This document shows, one piece after another, positions 1-7,678 of a stretch of 64,000 nucleotides of DNA (positions are counted from its first letter, which is position 1; every line of letters begins with the position of its first letter). A program made the position numbers and the translations under genes. This DNA comes from a virus. The notes beneath the pieces are model-generated. The model ran no database searches. It was given only the letters and a program-made list of their open reading frames with translations, and had not been told where the DNA came from. Where the stretch lies: positions 106,564 through 170,563 of IMG/VR virus record IMGVR_UViG_3300043788_000040; one strand, given 5' to 3'.

Positions 1-729
1 CGCGGTTCGTGTAGCCGCAAGCGTTGCCCGAAGAGAGTCCTCGGGTAGGTGGCTTATGATCGGGTTCACGAGCCAGCGAAAGAGGAAAGGCACGTCACGG
101 CTCAGCCCCACCGCTTCCAGTTCAATGTAAACCCCGCCGTCCGCTTCCTCAAAACTGGTGATGGTGTAAAGCCTCCAGACGTAACCCGGTCCTTGGTCAG
201 GCGGGTCAAGTTGTTCGTCCGTCGTACCGAAGTTTTCCACCGCTTGCAGCTTGGTGCTCTGACTGATGCTATACCAGTGGGTGGGGTCTATTTGGAGGTA
301 CAGGGTTTCGTACTCCCCGTCTATCGCTGCCGTGGTGAAAGCCGTGTGTGTGACGGTGAGGATGGAGTAGTGGTCAATCATCCCCGTGGAGGCGAGTTCC
401 TTGCCCCGGACGATGGACGGATTGAAGAAGCCCCCACGTGCGGTGGCTAAAGCCTCGGTCATGGTGACACCGGGGATGAACACGACACCCGCCCAGTCGT
501 GGATCAAGCCGTGAGGTACTTTGATGGGGTTCACCTCGGCGACGGGCCAGACGATGATCTGTCCGCTTTGCGCTTCGTTACGCTGCATCGGGGAGAGCTT
601 GAGGGGTTGGTTGTGCTTGGCGACGATGTAAGCTGTCCAAGCTGCGAGAGTTTCGGGTTTCAGTTCCCCTGCGGAGACGTTCGGCACGAAAACAAGAACC
701 AGCAGGAGAGGCAAAAATCTACGAAACAT
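1..729 (-). CDS. Secreted protein, Acidobacteriota-like family (partial, C-terminus off the window)
   Basis: The frame is open from the ATG at 729 to the window edge (243 codons). The start follows AAGGTAGG. The first ~20 residues are a signal peptide: MFRR, then a Leu/Val-rich core ending VSA. The body contains a W-R-L-Y-x-I-x-S-F-E-E-x-D-G-G-V-Y stretch and an N-P-I-I-S-H-L-P-x-x-S-L motif near the left edge. That pattern recalls a secreted family frequent in Acidobacteriota genomes; this is recognition from memory, not a search. The protein is probably periplasmic. It follows a 59-residue gene with a 6-base gap. The two plus-strand frames over this region are shadows. Confidence 0.85.
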   Translation of the reverse strand, partial: MFRRFLPLLLVLVFVPNVSAGELKPETLAAWTAYIVAKHNQPLKLSPMQRNEAQSGQIIVWPVAEVNPIKVPHGLIHDWAGVVFIPGVTMTEALATARGGFFNPSIVRGKELASTGMIDHYSILTVTHTAFTTAAIDGEYETLYLQIDPTHWYSISQSTKLQAVENFGTTDEQLDPPDQGPGYVWRLYTITSFEEADGGVYIELEAVGLSRDVPFLFRWLVNPIISHLPEDSLRATLAATRTA

Positions 730-735
730 AGAGGC

Positions 736-915
736 CTACCTTTCTGTGAGGTGCAGGGCTTTCTCACGGAAAAACCGCTCCAAGTTCTCATCCATCTCCA
801 CGTTCCCATCCGCCTCCCTCACAAGGTCATTGAACGCCCGCAGGGAAATGTGCCTCTCAACAAGCAAATAGAGAAGCTGGATCAGGCGGTCGTTTACCTT
901 GCGTGGAGTTGCCAT
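736..915 (-). CDS. Small hypothetical protein (59 aa)
   Basis: ATG at 913-915 and TAG at 736-738. The start is preceded by AAGGG. The product is a charged, helical protein (MATPRKVNDRL..., ending ALHLTER) with no cysteines or membrane segment. Its stop lies 6 bases before the secreted-protein start and its tail carries that gene's ribosome-binding site, so the two are one operon. Function unknown. Confidence 0.7.
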   Translation of the reverse strand: MATPRKVNDRLIQLLYLLVERHISLRAFNDLVREADGNVEMDENLERFFREKALHLTER

Positions 916-993
916 CCCTTCATGATACTGCCCTTACAAGGGTAAATCAACCCCGAAAAAGGTAATTTTTCCCTGTATCGGGTATCTATATCC
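916..993. promoter_or_regulatory. Divergent promoter region
   Basis: This 78-base gap separates the minus-strand pair from the plus-strand NusG-like gene. On the plus strand TATCTA (983-988) lies 5 bases before the ATG at 994 and no Shine-Dalgarno is visible. CCCTGTATCGGG just upstream resembles the CCCTAA-N6-TATTAT arrangement at 52041-52056. Confidence 0.55.
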
Positions 994-2304
994 ATGATCC
1001 TAGAGTACGGAGATGTGTCCAAGCTTCAGGGAACGAATTGGTTCATGATGGAATTGAGGTCTGAGAAGACCATCGAATCCACCATGCGCCGTGTCGGCAA
1101 GCAGCTTTCCGGCATCTTCCGCCACGACCCCATAGAAATTTTCATCCCAGTCGTCAAGCGCGATCTGGACGTGTTTGAACTCAGCACCGGGCCTTACGTG
1201 TTCGTCCGCAGCACCAGCTTCAACGCCCTGCTTCGGCTCAAGAGCATCACGGGAGTTGTCAGCTTGGTCACCGAGGGTGATACCAACCGCCCGAACAAGG
1301 CGATCTCAGTTGAAGACACTTACGTCCAAGGTTTGATCAAGCAGGCTGAGGAAGAGCACCGCAAGCGCGCCATCGGCATTGAAGTGGGGAGCTTTGTCCG
1401 CATCCTGAACGGCGAGACCCGTGACTTCTGCGGTGAAGTTGAGATCATCGGCGACGGCAAGGCAGTGATCCGTGTCACGCTCCGCACCAAGTCCATCCTG
1501 CTAGAAACCCCGGTACGAAACCTTTTGAACCTCTCCCATGTCCCCAAAGAACAGCGTGTCTATTACTACAGCCCGCTCGTAGAGGAACTGTTCAAGGACA
1601 ACCCAACCGCCGCGACCGCGATGGTGGAGGAAGACCTGCACTTGGACGAGGCGACTCCGATGCCGGAGCAGGTTGAAGTGCAGCCGACCGAGGAGCCGAA
1701 GAAGCACTCACGCCAACGCACCGTTACCGCACTGGTCAAGAAGCTCGTCCTAATTGAAGGACTGCACACGCCTCTGGAGATCGCCAAGGCGGTCGTCCAC
1801 GCTCTGCGCACCAAAGAGATCAGGGCACCGAAGAATCTGTTCATCGTGTACTGCATCATCAAGGACAGACTCCGGCAGGACTACTTCGCCAAGATTGATC
1901 CGAGCCTCTCCAACTACCGTGAGATCATCAAGAAGTACGGCAAGGACTACAAGTTCAGCGCCCAGCAGATCGCCAAGATAGACCCCGACCTCGGCGTCCC
2001 CGTGCAGACCGTAGACGTATGCAAGGACGGTCGCAGCCGGGAGGCTCGTCAGAAGTCCAAGACAAAGATTCAGCCAGCGTCGGAGGTCAAGAAGCTAGCG
2101 GCGAAGAGCAAGCAGGACAAGGACAAAAAGAAGAAGGGTCCGACCGACAAGTGCGGCGAATGCTTCCACGAACGCAAAGCGCACAAGCTGTCCCCGAAAG
2201 GCGCATGGATGCGCTGCACCGGAGTATCAAACCATGATATTCACCCTTGGGTCAAGGAACGTGGCCCCTGCTGGTGCAAGAGGTTTAAGGAGAAGGAGAA
2301 ATAG
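994..2304 (+). CDS. NusG-like transcription factor with C-terminal cysteine-rich extension
   Basis: Residues ~14-95 fit the NGN domain of NusG/RfaH: the NWFMMELRS opening, an I-x-I-F-I-P-V strand, G-P-Y-V-F-V, then I-x-G-V-x-x-L-V. Residues ~128-180 (VGSFVRILNGETRDFCGEVE) fit a KOW domain. NusG binds RNA polymerase and controls elongation and termination. At 436 aa it is more than twice the usual length. The extra half holds a helical segment (~240-330), a Lys-rich linker, and a Cys/His-rich tail (~387-428: CGEC, HERKAH, C, CWC) likely to bind zinc. It heads a plus-strand run and probably has a leaderless start. A viral antiterminator role is an inference. Confidence 0.85.
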   Translation: MILEYGDVSKLQGTNWFMMELRSEKTIESTMRRVGKQLSGIFRHDPIEIFIPVVKRDLDVFELSTGPYVFVRSTSFNALLRLKSITGVVSLVTEGDTNRPNKAISVEDTYVQGLIKQAEEEHRKRAIGIEVGSFVRILNGETRDFCGEVEIIGDGKAVIRVTLRTKSILLETPVRNLLNLSHVPKEQRVYYYSPLVEELFKDNPTAATAMVEEDLHLDEATPMPEQVEVQPTEEPKKHSRQRTVTALVKKLVLIEGLHTPLEIAKAVVHALRTKEIRAPKNLFIVYCIIKDRLRQDYFAKIDPSLSNYREIIKKYGKDYKFSAQQIAKIDPDLGVPVQTVDVCKDGRSREARQKSKTKIQPASEVKKLAAKSKQDKDKKKKGPTDKCGECFHERKAHKLSPKGAWMRCTGVSNHDIHPWVKERGPCWCKRFKEKEK

Positions 2305-2318
2305 GGCTTTTAAGGCTT

Positions 2319-2324
2319 TATTAG
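2319..2324 (+). promoter_or_regulatory. -10-like TATTAG
   Basis: TATTAG lies 10 bases before the ATG at 2335. The overlapping AGAGG (2323-2327) can serve as Shine-Dalgarno, so this promoter would give a very short or absent leader. Confidence 0.4.
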
Positions 2325-2334
2325 AGGTACATTT

Positions 2335-3126
2335 ATGCCATCAATCGCACCCATAACCGGGGGAGAGTTGGGGAAGATTCGGTCTTTCCTGATTGACCAC
2401 GAGAAACTACTCATCGTTGTCATCGCCGCTGTTCTAATCTTCGCCGGGTACGTCAAGGTCACCAACATCATCGCCGCACACGACGAGGCGCAGCTTAAAC
2501 AGGCGCAGATCGTGGCAAACGCTCAGCAAGCCGCCAACGTGCAGCTTGCGCAGCAGGCAGCACAGAACGCACAACAGATCGCGCAGGACAAGGCACAGCT
2601 TCAGGCTTTATCCGACAAACTGACCGCCCAGAACCAGCAGCTTGTGAACGCCAACACGGCGCTCGCAACTGCCCTGACAAAGCAGCAGAAGACTGACGCC
2701 TCACTTCCAGTCCCCGCGCTCGTTGACCGCTGGGCGCAACTTGCGCCAGGCACCAACTTCACCGGGGCAATAGGTTCCGGCAACAACGTAGAGGTCACGC
2801 CGTCCAACGCCTTGGCGACCGTGCAGCAGCTTGAGAAGGTTCCCGTCTTGACGCAGCAGCTTGCGAACGAGACGACTGAGAAGATCAACGACGACCAGCT
2901 TATCACGCAGCAGGGGAAGAGCATCTTTGACCTGAACGGCCAAGTGGGCACGCTGAACGCATCCATCGTGGGGCTGAACAAGCAGATCGTGGACAACAAC
3001 GCAGTGTGCCAAGACCAGATCAAGGTGGTCAAGGCCGAGGCGTCCAAGTCCAAGCGACGCTGGTTTATCATCGGCTTCGTGACTGGCTTTATTAGTCGCC
3101 AGTTGTTGATAGGAAAAACTTTGTAA
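2335..3126 (+). CDS. Membrane-anchored coiled-coil protein
   Basis: 263 aa. A transmembrane helix at ~23-42 (LLIVVIAAVLIFAGYV) is followed by a long Gln/Ala-rich coiled coil (~50-125), a globular part, a second Asn/Gln-rich helical region, and a hydrophobic segment at the very end (WFIIGFVTGFISRQLLIGK). Two terminal membrane segments around a coiled coil would suit a spanin-like or membrane-tethering protein, but no family is recognised. It lies between the NusG-like gene and small genes in the same orientation. Confidence 0.8.
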   Translation: MPSIAPITGGELGKIRSFLIDHEKLLIVVIAAVLIFAGYVKVTNIIAAHDEAQLKQAQIVANAQQAANVQLAQQAAQNAQQIAQDKAQLQALSDKLTAQNQQLVNANTALATALTKQQKTDASLPVPALVDRWAQLAPGTNFTGAIGSGNNVEVTPSNALATVQQLEKVPVLTQQLANETTEKINDDQLITQQGKSIFDLNGQVGTLNASIVGLNKQIVDNNAVCQDQIKVVKAEASKSKRRWFIIGFVTGFISRQLLIGKTL

Positions 3127-3131
3127 GGCAG

Positions 3132-3137
3132 TATTAA
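3132..3137 (+). promoter_or_regulatory. -10-like TATTAA
   Basis: GCAGTATTAAA sits in the gap after the coiled-coil gene, 20 bases before the ATG at 3157. GAGGAG (3144-3149) serves as the ribosome-binding site for that gene. Confidence 0.4.
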
Positions 3138-3156
3138 ATCGCTGAGGAGCACCAAA

Positions 3157-3480
3157 ATGAAGATAGTGTTTTTGCTGGACAACAACGAGTACGTTGAAGT
3201 TGCACCGGAGAAGTTGCAGATCAGGCAGATCGCGCCAGGTCAGTCCGCTCTCGGTATTGAAGTCACGGTTCCTGTGCGCAAGGAAGACGGCACGCCCGAG
3301 ACGAACGAAGACGGCAGCGCCAAGTTGCAGACCGGGTTCCGCCCGTTCATCAACTACGCGGTGGACCTGACGGTTCCAAAGCCTGCTGAAGCCCCAGCGG
3401 CAACCCCGGTTGCGGAAGAAAAGACCGCCCCGAAAGCTGCAAAGTCCAAGAGCAAGGCTGCAAAGCGTCGCTCAAATTGA
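3157..3480 (+). CDS. Hypothetical protein with basic Ala/Lys-rich tail (107 aa)
   Basis: Good ribosome-binding site (GAGGAG, 7 bases before ATG). The first ~75 residues are a compact mixed-charge domain (MKIVFLLDNNEYVEVAPE...). The last 30 are a low-complexity Pro/Ala then Lys/Ala tail ending AAKRRSN, of the sort that contacts nucleic acid or membranes. No family recognised. Confidence 0.75.
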   Translation: MKIVFLLDNNEYVEVAPEKLQIRQIAPGQSALGIEVTVPVRKEDGTPETNEDGSAKLQTGFRPFINYAVDLTVPKPAEAPAATPVAEEKTAPKAAKSKSKAAKRRSN

Positions 3481-3491
3481 TCGAGGGCTAA

Positions 3492-3725
3492 GTGGCTGCC
3501 GTATATACACTTGACCCCGAATTAGGATGGGTGCCAGCAATACCGGAACCATTCTGGTACAGGGGTTGGCGCACGCTGTTTCGCTACCGCCCGGCTTGCT
3601 ACCAGTGCAAGAAGGGCAAACAGCCGACGATCTTCAAGACGCGGCATGAGTGGCAGACGCACTACGTGCTGAGCCACCTCCAAGGGGATTGGAAAGATGA
3701 AGGTCACCAAAACTTCCGTTCATAG
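3492..3725 (+). CDS. Small putative zinc-finger protein (77 aa)
   Basis: GTG start 5 bases after GAGGG. A CYQC pair followed by HEWQTHYVLSH resembles a single Cys2-His2-type finger, so DNA or protein binding is possible. The last 29 bases overlap the next gene. Confidence 0.65.
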   Translation: MAAVYTLDPELGWVPAIPEPFWYRGWRTLFRYRPACYQCKKGKQPTIFKTRHEWQTHYVLSHLQGDWKDEGHQNFRS

Positions 3726-4311
3726 GCTCACCATTGAAAAAACTTGCGGCTGCCAAGCCACCCGCGAGTACGAGGACGTCCGCTATACCAAGCCTGTTGC
3801 GGAAGGCGTGTTCACCGCGTGCGAGAAGCACGAGAAGAACAAGCTGATTGCCGAGTTCGCCGGGGAGATGCTGATTGAGGCGCTTGACAAGGAAGCCGAG
3901 ACTGCTGGCAAGACCGTAGTCGCCTCCGTCCGAGAGACCGCCACAGCTTTGTCTGGTACCAGCGGCGGAAGCGTCACATCTATGGGCGCACCAAACGTCC
4001 CGAAGAGTCGGGAGAAGGTGGACCCTCTGAAACCCAAGACCGCACACTTTGACCGACCTGACCCACGGCGTCCCAGCAACACATCCCCCACAGGGAACCT
4101 GAACCTTGCCCAGCATGAAGACATCTCCGACGAGGAGTTGCAGGAGCAAGGTATTACCATGACCGGAGACATTGACGGCGTCCCAGTAGACCCGAGGGTT
4201 GACCAAGCACTAGGCGAGGGTCTCCGTGACCTTGAGAACATCTTTGACGATGAAGACGCCAAGGCTGGCGGCGTGTCGCAAAAGCTGATCAACATCCAAG
4301 CTGTAGACTAA
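3697..4311 (+). CDS. Hypothetical protein (204 aa)
   Basis: The start lies inside the upstream gene after GGAAAG. Near the N-terminus CGC and a later CEKH could coordinate a metal. Residues ~75-130 are Ser/Pro-rich and likely disordered, and the C-terminal third is strongly acidic. No family recognised. It ends 26 bases before the next start. Confidence 0.75.
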   Translation: MKVTKTSVHRLTIEKTCGCQATREYEDVRYTKPVAEGVFTACEKHEKNKLIAEFAGEMLIEALDKEAETAGKTVVASVRETATALSGTSGGSVTSMGAPNVPKSREKVDPLKPKTAHFDRPDPRRPSNTSPTGNLNLAQHEDISDEELQEQGITMTGDIDGVPVDPRVDQALGEGLRDLENIFDDEDAKAGGVSQKLINIQAVD

Positions 4312-4325
4312 TTCCCTAAACCTGT

Positions 4326-4331
4326 TACAAT
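4326..4331 (+). promoter_or_regulatory. -10-like TACAAT, probable leaderless start
   Basis: TACAAT is followed by 6 bases (CAAGAC) and the ATG at 4338. CCCTAA lies 6 bases upstream of it, as at 20015 and 52038. There is no Shine-Dalgarno. Confidence 0.5.
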
Positions 4332-4337
4332 CAAGAC

Positions 4338-4511
4338 ATGAACGCACCGAAACCAGACCCGGTTGAGGAGTGCATAGAATACCTGCGCCAACACGGGGAC
4401 TATTTTGGCGTGAGCCTACTCAAGGCATGGCGGGTGGAACGTGGACAAAAAGACGCCGAAGATTCTGAACGCACACGCAAAGAAACGGGCGGAGGAGAGG
4501 TACGGTCTTAA
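4338..4511 (+). CDS. Small hypothetical protein (57 aa)
   Basis: MNAPKPDPVEECIEYLRQHG... runs to TAA at 4509-4511. Its last 71 bases overlap the next gene in another frame, an unusually long overlap for this genome. The N-terminal half looks like a real helical protein. The tail is Arg/Glu-rich and may simply reflect the overlapping frame. The promoter-like hexamer directly before its ATG supports it. Confidence 0.5.
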   Translation: MNAPKPDPVEECIEYLRQHGDYFGVSLLKAWRVERGQKDAEDSERTRKETGGGEVRS

Positions 4512-4803
4512 CCTCAACAAAGAAGCCCGGCACGAGATCGTGCAAATGATCCAGACGAACCAAGCTGAGTTCGTCGGCAAGCAAAGCAACAACCGCACGC
4601 TCTGGCGTGTCACGTACCAAGATCAGCCCCTCAACGTCGTCTACGACAAAGCACGGAGCACCATGTGTACCGTGCTTCCGAAAGAGGCGCACGAGTTTCA
4701 AGAAGGCGGATGGGTAGAGCCGGAACACGAACATTCCACTTCTGCGCAGAGCCGTGCCGACATCACAGCGGAATTGAAAGAACTTTGGAAGGATACCGAA
4801 TGA
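4441..4803 (+). CDS. RelE/DUF4258-like small protein (120 aa)
   Basis: GTG start. An N-terminal helix A-H-A-K-K-R-A-E-E-R-Y is followed by strands including L-W-R-V-T-Y, L-N-V-V-Y-D and T-V-L-P. This order (His-containing helix, then a sheet carrying V-V-Y-D and ending in T-V-L-P) is typical of phage and bacterial proteins related to the RelE/DUF4258 group. No partner antitoxin is evident, so toxin activity is only a possibility. It overlaps the following membrane gene by 4 bases (ATGA). Confidence 0.65.
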   Translation: MDKKTPKILNAHAKKRAEERYGLNLNKEARHEIVQMIQTNQAEFVGKQSNNRTLWRVTYQDQPLNVVYDKARSTMCTVLPKEAHEFQEGGWVEPEHEHSTSAQSRADITAELKELWKDTE

Positions 4804-5234
4804 ATTTCCTCTACTATTTTGCGGCGGCAATCCTCGGGCACTTCGTGGGTGATTACATCTTCCAGAACCAGTGGATGGCTATTGGTAAGTCACAACCCGG
4901 AAGGCTGGGGCACGTCGCTTGCACCGTCCACGTCCTGCTTTACACGTTCGCCGTGGCGCTGCTCACGGGTTGGCACCCGCTGTTCCTGCTCGTGGTTGCG
5001 GTGCCGCACTGGATCATTGACCGCTGGAGCCTTGCGACCTATATTCTGTGGCTCAAGAACGGCTACTCCCCTTGGACGGCGTGGGATAAGACCCAGCCGA
5101 CCGATGTAGCGGAGGAAAGACTGGTCAAGAACGTGTGGAAGGTTTCATTCGCCGCCCCGGTTTACATCTTCAACGACAACACCCTGCATTGGGTGTGCCT
5201 GTGGTTCACCTGCAAGTACTTCTTTCACGGTTAG
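4800..5234 (+). CDS. DUF3307-like integral membrane protein
   Basis: 144 aa with three or four membrane segments. G-H-F-V-G-D-Y-I-F-Q-N-Q-W-M near the N-terminus, a later HV-x-x-Y, and P-H-W-I-I-D are the landmarks of DUF3307 proteins (L-x-D-F-x-Q-T-x-W-M ... HFLID). The function of that family is unknown. The start overlaps the upstream stop as ATGA. The gene ends convergently, its stop overlapping that of the minus-strand gene. Confidence 0.7.
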   Translation: MNFLYYFAAAILGHFVGDYIFQNQWMAIGKSQPGRLGHVACTVHVLLYTFAVALLTGWHPLFLLVVAVPHWIIDRWSLATYILWLKNGYSPWTAWDKTQPTDVAEERLVKNVWKVSFAAPVYIFNDNTLHWVCLWFTCKYFFHG

Positions 5235-5758
5235 TGTCGGGTGCGAATCGGTTCGTACTGTGTCGCTGGTTGCATACCTTCCGGCGCATCAAAGGGTTCG
5301 TGAATCTCGCCGTTGGACTCAGCTTCCAAGCGGTCTAGCGCCTCACGGCGCATCTGATCGTTGTGGGTGTCTGAGGAATCCAGTCGGGTGCTGAACAGTG
5401 CCGCCACTGTCAGAAGGATAAAGACCAAGAGCAGTTTGCCGACGTTGTTCCACACGAATCGCAGTGCGCTGTCAACTGAGGACGACCCGGTCGTGCTTGG
5501 GGCAATCAAGGCGTCGTCGCCGTTGGAGTAGCCGTTGGCTTGCACGATATGCTGTGCTAGATACCAATCCGCATCCCGTTGCACGGTGACATCGTTCGGA
5601 GTCCAAGTCACGACTCTATTGACGCTTGGCTTCGTCACAGCAGACATGATTCCGGGCGTAGGAATAAACCCGTGGTCAATGCCAGCCTTGAGTCCGATCA
5701 CGGTCAGCATCATCAGGATGAAAGCGAAAACCATCTTGGGGAAAGGTTTCATGTTCAC
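5231..5758 (-). CDS. Membrane protein, two TM segments (175 aa)
   Basis: An N-terminal hydrophobic segment (~8-28) and a second one at ~108-128 (KLLLVFILLTVAALF) flank a soluble region that would lie outside the membrane. The C-terminal 45 residues are hydrophilic. I take the GTG at 5758 because it overlaps the upstream stop (GTGA) with GAGGAG 8 bases away; the ATG at 5752 is an alternative. No family recognised. Confidence 0.7.
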   Translation of the reverse strand: MNMKPFPKMVFAFILMMLTVIGLKAGIDHGFIPTPGIMSAVTKPSVNRVVTWTPNDVTVQRDADWYLAQHIVQANGYSNGDDALIAPSTTGSSSVDSALRFVWNNVGKLLLVFILLTVAALFSTRLDSSDTHNDQMRREALDRLEAESNGEIHEPFDAPEGMQPATQYEPIRTRH

Positions 5759-6126
5759 AGGATTGGCTCCTCTTCTTCCGGCTCCGGTTCGTCGTCGGGT
5801 TCTGGCTCTTCGTCGTATTCCTCGTCAAATTCGTCTTCCGAGACGTAGTGTCCTTCAACGGTGCAGACTTCACGCCCCTCAAAGCGGCTGAGAATGTCCA
5901 GCAGGATTGCTGTGCGCCCAGAGTTGCTGACTACCCAATGGTAGACCAGTTGGGCGAACACCAAGGCTAGAATGAAATCAACGGCAGTGGCGTACTCTAC
6001 GTGTCGGGCGTCAATGCCGACCAGCCGGGGAATGAGGCTCTCGGCGACGGCAAGACCGCAGCCTACCAGCCAAACAATGAACAGTCTCGGGTACTGCTGA
6101 ACATTCATTCTGAATCGTGTGAACAT
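5755..6126 (-). CDS. Membrane protein with acidic tail (123 aa)
   Basis: Two hydrophobic helices at ~13-32 and ~47-68, then a soluble part ending in a Glu/Asp/Pro run of about 30 residues (EEYDEEPEPDDEPEPEEEEP). Acidic tails like this often interact with basic partners. It sits in the middle of a three-gene minus-strand operon with overlapping ends. Confidence 0.7.
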   Translation of the reverse strand: MFTRFRMNVQQYPRLFIVWLVGCGLAVAESLIPRLVGIDARHVEYATAVDFILALVFAQLVYHWVVSNSGRTAILLDILSRFEGREVCTVEGHYVSEDEFDEEYDEEPEPDDEPEPEEEEPIL

Positions 6127-6905
6127 TATCGGCTCTCCCTTTCAATTTGAACTCGGAATTTGTTGTAGGCGACGCTGAACGCTTGCTTCTCGTCTAGTTC
6201 GCCGTCTTGGTAGTAGTTCTCGGGGGCTTCGGACTTGTACGTGATAATGCGTGCCCGAATCATAGCATCAACCTCGCTGGTGTTGTCCGTGATCGGGGCG
6301 GGGGCTGCGCTGCCGCTTGCTTGCACCGCTGGTTTCGGCTGGCGTGCGGAGCCGTCAAAGTTCAGGTTGTGCGAGGCGGCTGCGCCAGAAGCGATCACAG
6401 TCACGACGGCTGCTGCCAAACCCATCATCTGGATACAATCAGGTCCAAAGCCGGATGCGATAGACTCAGGCACGGTCAGCTTTTTACCGCAGCGACCGCA
6501 CTTGCCTTCGTGCCAGACTTCAAAGCCGCACATGGTGTCCGCTTGGAGCGATTCAAAAACAAATTGGAAGCCGACGAGGGACGGCGCATCTTGGGCGACC
6601 TTGGACTTTCCAGTCCAACGAAATTGGTTGTTCTTGATCATGCCGATGTACTTGTAGTTCGCCCAATTGTCGGGTCCCATCAGGAGACTCACGAACCAAG
6701 TGTCGGTGTCGTTCGGGTTGCGCTTGTCGGCTTGCTCAATTTTGTAGGTATAGCGGTTACCGCTCTTGAGGCTCACGAGGGTGACGAATGCTTTGCCGCC
6801 AAGAATGAAGGTCAAGGCTGCCTTTGGGTCGGTGATTTGTCCCTGCGTCATTGTTTCCCTCCACATGAAGTATACAGCGGGGCACTCGGAAACGTCCATT
6901 TTCAT
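6126..6905 (-). CDS. DUF6011-domain protein
   Basis: About 259 aa from the ATG at 6905; a TTG at 6920 would add five residues. The diagnostic stretch C-G-R-C-G-K-K-L-T-V-P-E-S-I-x-x-G-F-G-P-D-C (residues ~143-164) is the zinc-binding signature of DUF6011, often found in phage and plasmid proteins that appear to handle nucleic acids. An Ala-rich linker (~170-215) and a short C-terminal helical domain follow. First gene of its minus-strand operon. Confidence 0.75.
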   Translation of the reverse strand: MKMDVSECPAVYFMWRETMTQGQITDPKAALTFILGGKAFVTLVSLKSGNRYTYKIEQADKRNPNDTDTWFVSLLMGPDNWANYKYIGMIKNNQFRWTGKSKVAQDAPSLVGFQFVFESLQADTMCGFEVWHEGKCGRCGKKLTVPESIASGFGPDCIQMMGLAAAVVTVIASGAAASHNLNFDGSARQPKPAVQASGSAAPAPITDNTSEVDAMIRARIITYKSEAPENYYQDGELDEKQAFSVAYNKFRVQIERESR

Positions 6906-6970
6906 GTCTTTTATTTTCAACAGTTTGCAACTAAAAACGTCACCGGGGCGCTGAAGTGCATCTTATGGGT
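6906..6970. promoter_or_regulatory. Divergent intergenic region
   Basis: AT-rich gap between the DUF6011 gene (minus) and the DUF5715 gene (plus). Two weak candidates are TTGCAA at 6926-6931 (plus) and an A-rich stretch before the minus ATG. No convincing -10 or Shine-Dalgarno is seen for either gene. Confidence 0.3.
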
Positions 6971-7678
6971 ATGAGAACGTTCGCAGCGCTTATGCTTCTT
7001 CTGTGCTTCCCCGCCGTTGTGACGGCTCGGAAACACCAGAAGCGCAAGCCCGTGATAGTGGACAACCGCTTATTCGTGGGCACGTCCGAGAGCTTGATCT
7101 CGCAGAACGAGGCGATAGATGCGATGGGTCTCCCCCGCATCCGTGATGATAAGCAGCTTCGGTCGCTGATCGGTGAAGAAGCACTCGTGCCTGTGACCTT
7201 GAACCAGTACGTCATAATCTCCCCTAAACTGGAAGTGAAGCGCCGCTACGTCAATCCACTCGTCAATGAGTTCCTTCAGGAACTCGGGCAAGAATACTAT
7301 GCACAGTTCGGTAAGCCGATCCAAGTCAATTCCGCTGTCCGTACTGTGCGAACACAGCTAAGTCTCCTGCGCTGGAACCGCAATGCGGCTCCCATTCACG
7401 GAGAAAAAGCAAGCGCACACCTCGCAGGCGTCGCAGTGGACTTGCAGCGCCGAGGTTTGACGACGGAACAGATCAGGTTCCTTCAGCAAAAGCTCTTGCC
7501 TTTCGCAAGGGCGGACATGATAATCGTTGAGGAAGAAATAAAGGAACCGTGCTTTCATATCGTGGTGACAGGGAACTATCCGAACCCGCTGCCTCCCGAT
7601 TTGCCGACCGCATTGCCGTTTATTGACCCGCTGCTCTTGCAGCAAACCCAACCGGAGGCACCGAATGAACTTCACTAA
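6971..7678 (+). CDS. DUF5715 / M15-like secreted peptidase, candidate endolysin
   Basis: 235 aa. Signal peptide (MRTFAALMLLLCFPAVVTA), then a core with V-N-S-A-V-R-T-V-R, N-x-N-A-A-P-I-H-G, S-A-H-L-A-G-V-A-V-D and C-F-H-I-V-V. The SxHxxGxAxD and late CFH motifs match the zinc ligands of M15/DUF5715 D-Ala-D-Ala-type peptidases. DUF5715 is, to my knowledge, mostly acidobacterial, which supports the host guess. Exported by its signal peptide, it could act on peptidoglycan as a lysis protein. An ATG at 6965 is an alternative start. The 3' end overlaps the next gene by 14 bases. Confidence 0.85.
   Translation: MRTFAALMLLLCFPAVVTARKHQKRKPVIVDNRLFVGTSESLISQNEAIDAMGLPRIRDDKQLRSLIGEEALVPVTLNQYVIISPKLEVKRRYVNPLVNEFLQELGQEYYAQFGKPIQVNSAVRTVRTQLSLLRWNRNAAPIHGEKASAHLAGVAVDLQRRGLTTEQIRFLQQKLLPFARADMIIVEEEIKEPCFHIVVTGNYPNPLPPDLPTALPFIDPLLLQQTQPEAPNELH

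Noticed and set aside
49-945. Two plus-strand open frames of 133 and 148 codons at the left edge
   Set aside because: They are antisense to a minus-strand protein with signal peptide and good ribosome-binding sites that is open across the same stretch; the plus frames have unnatural composition.
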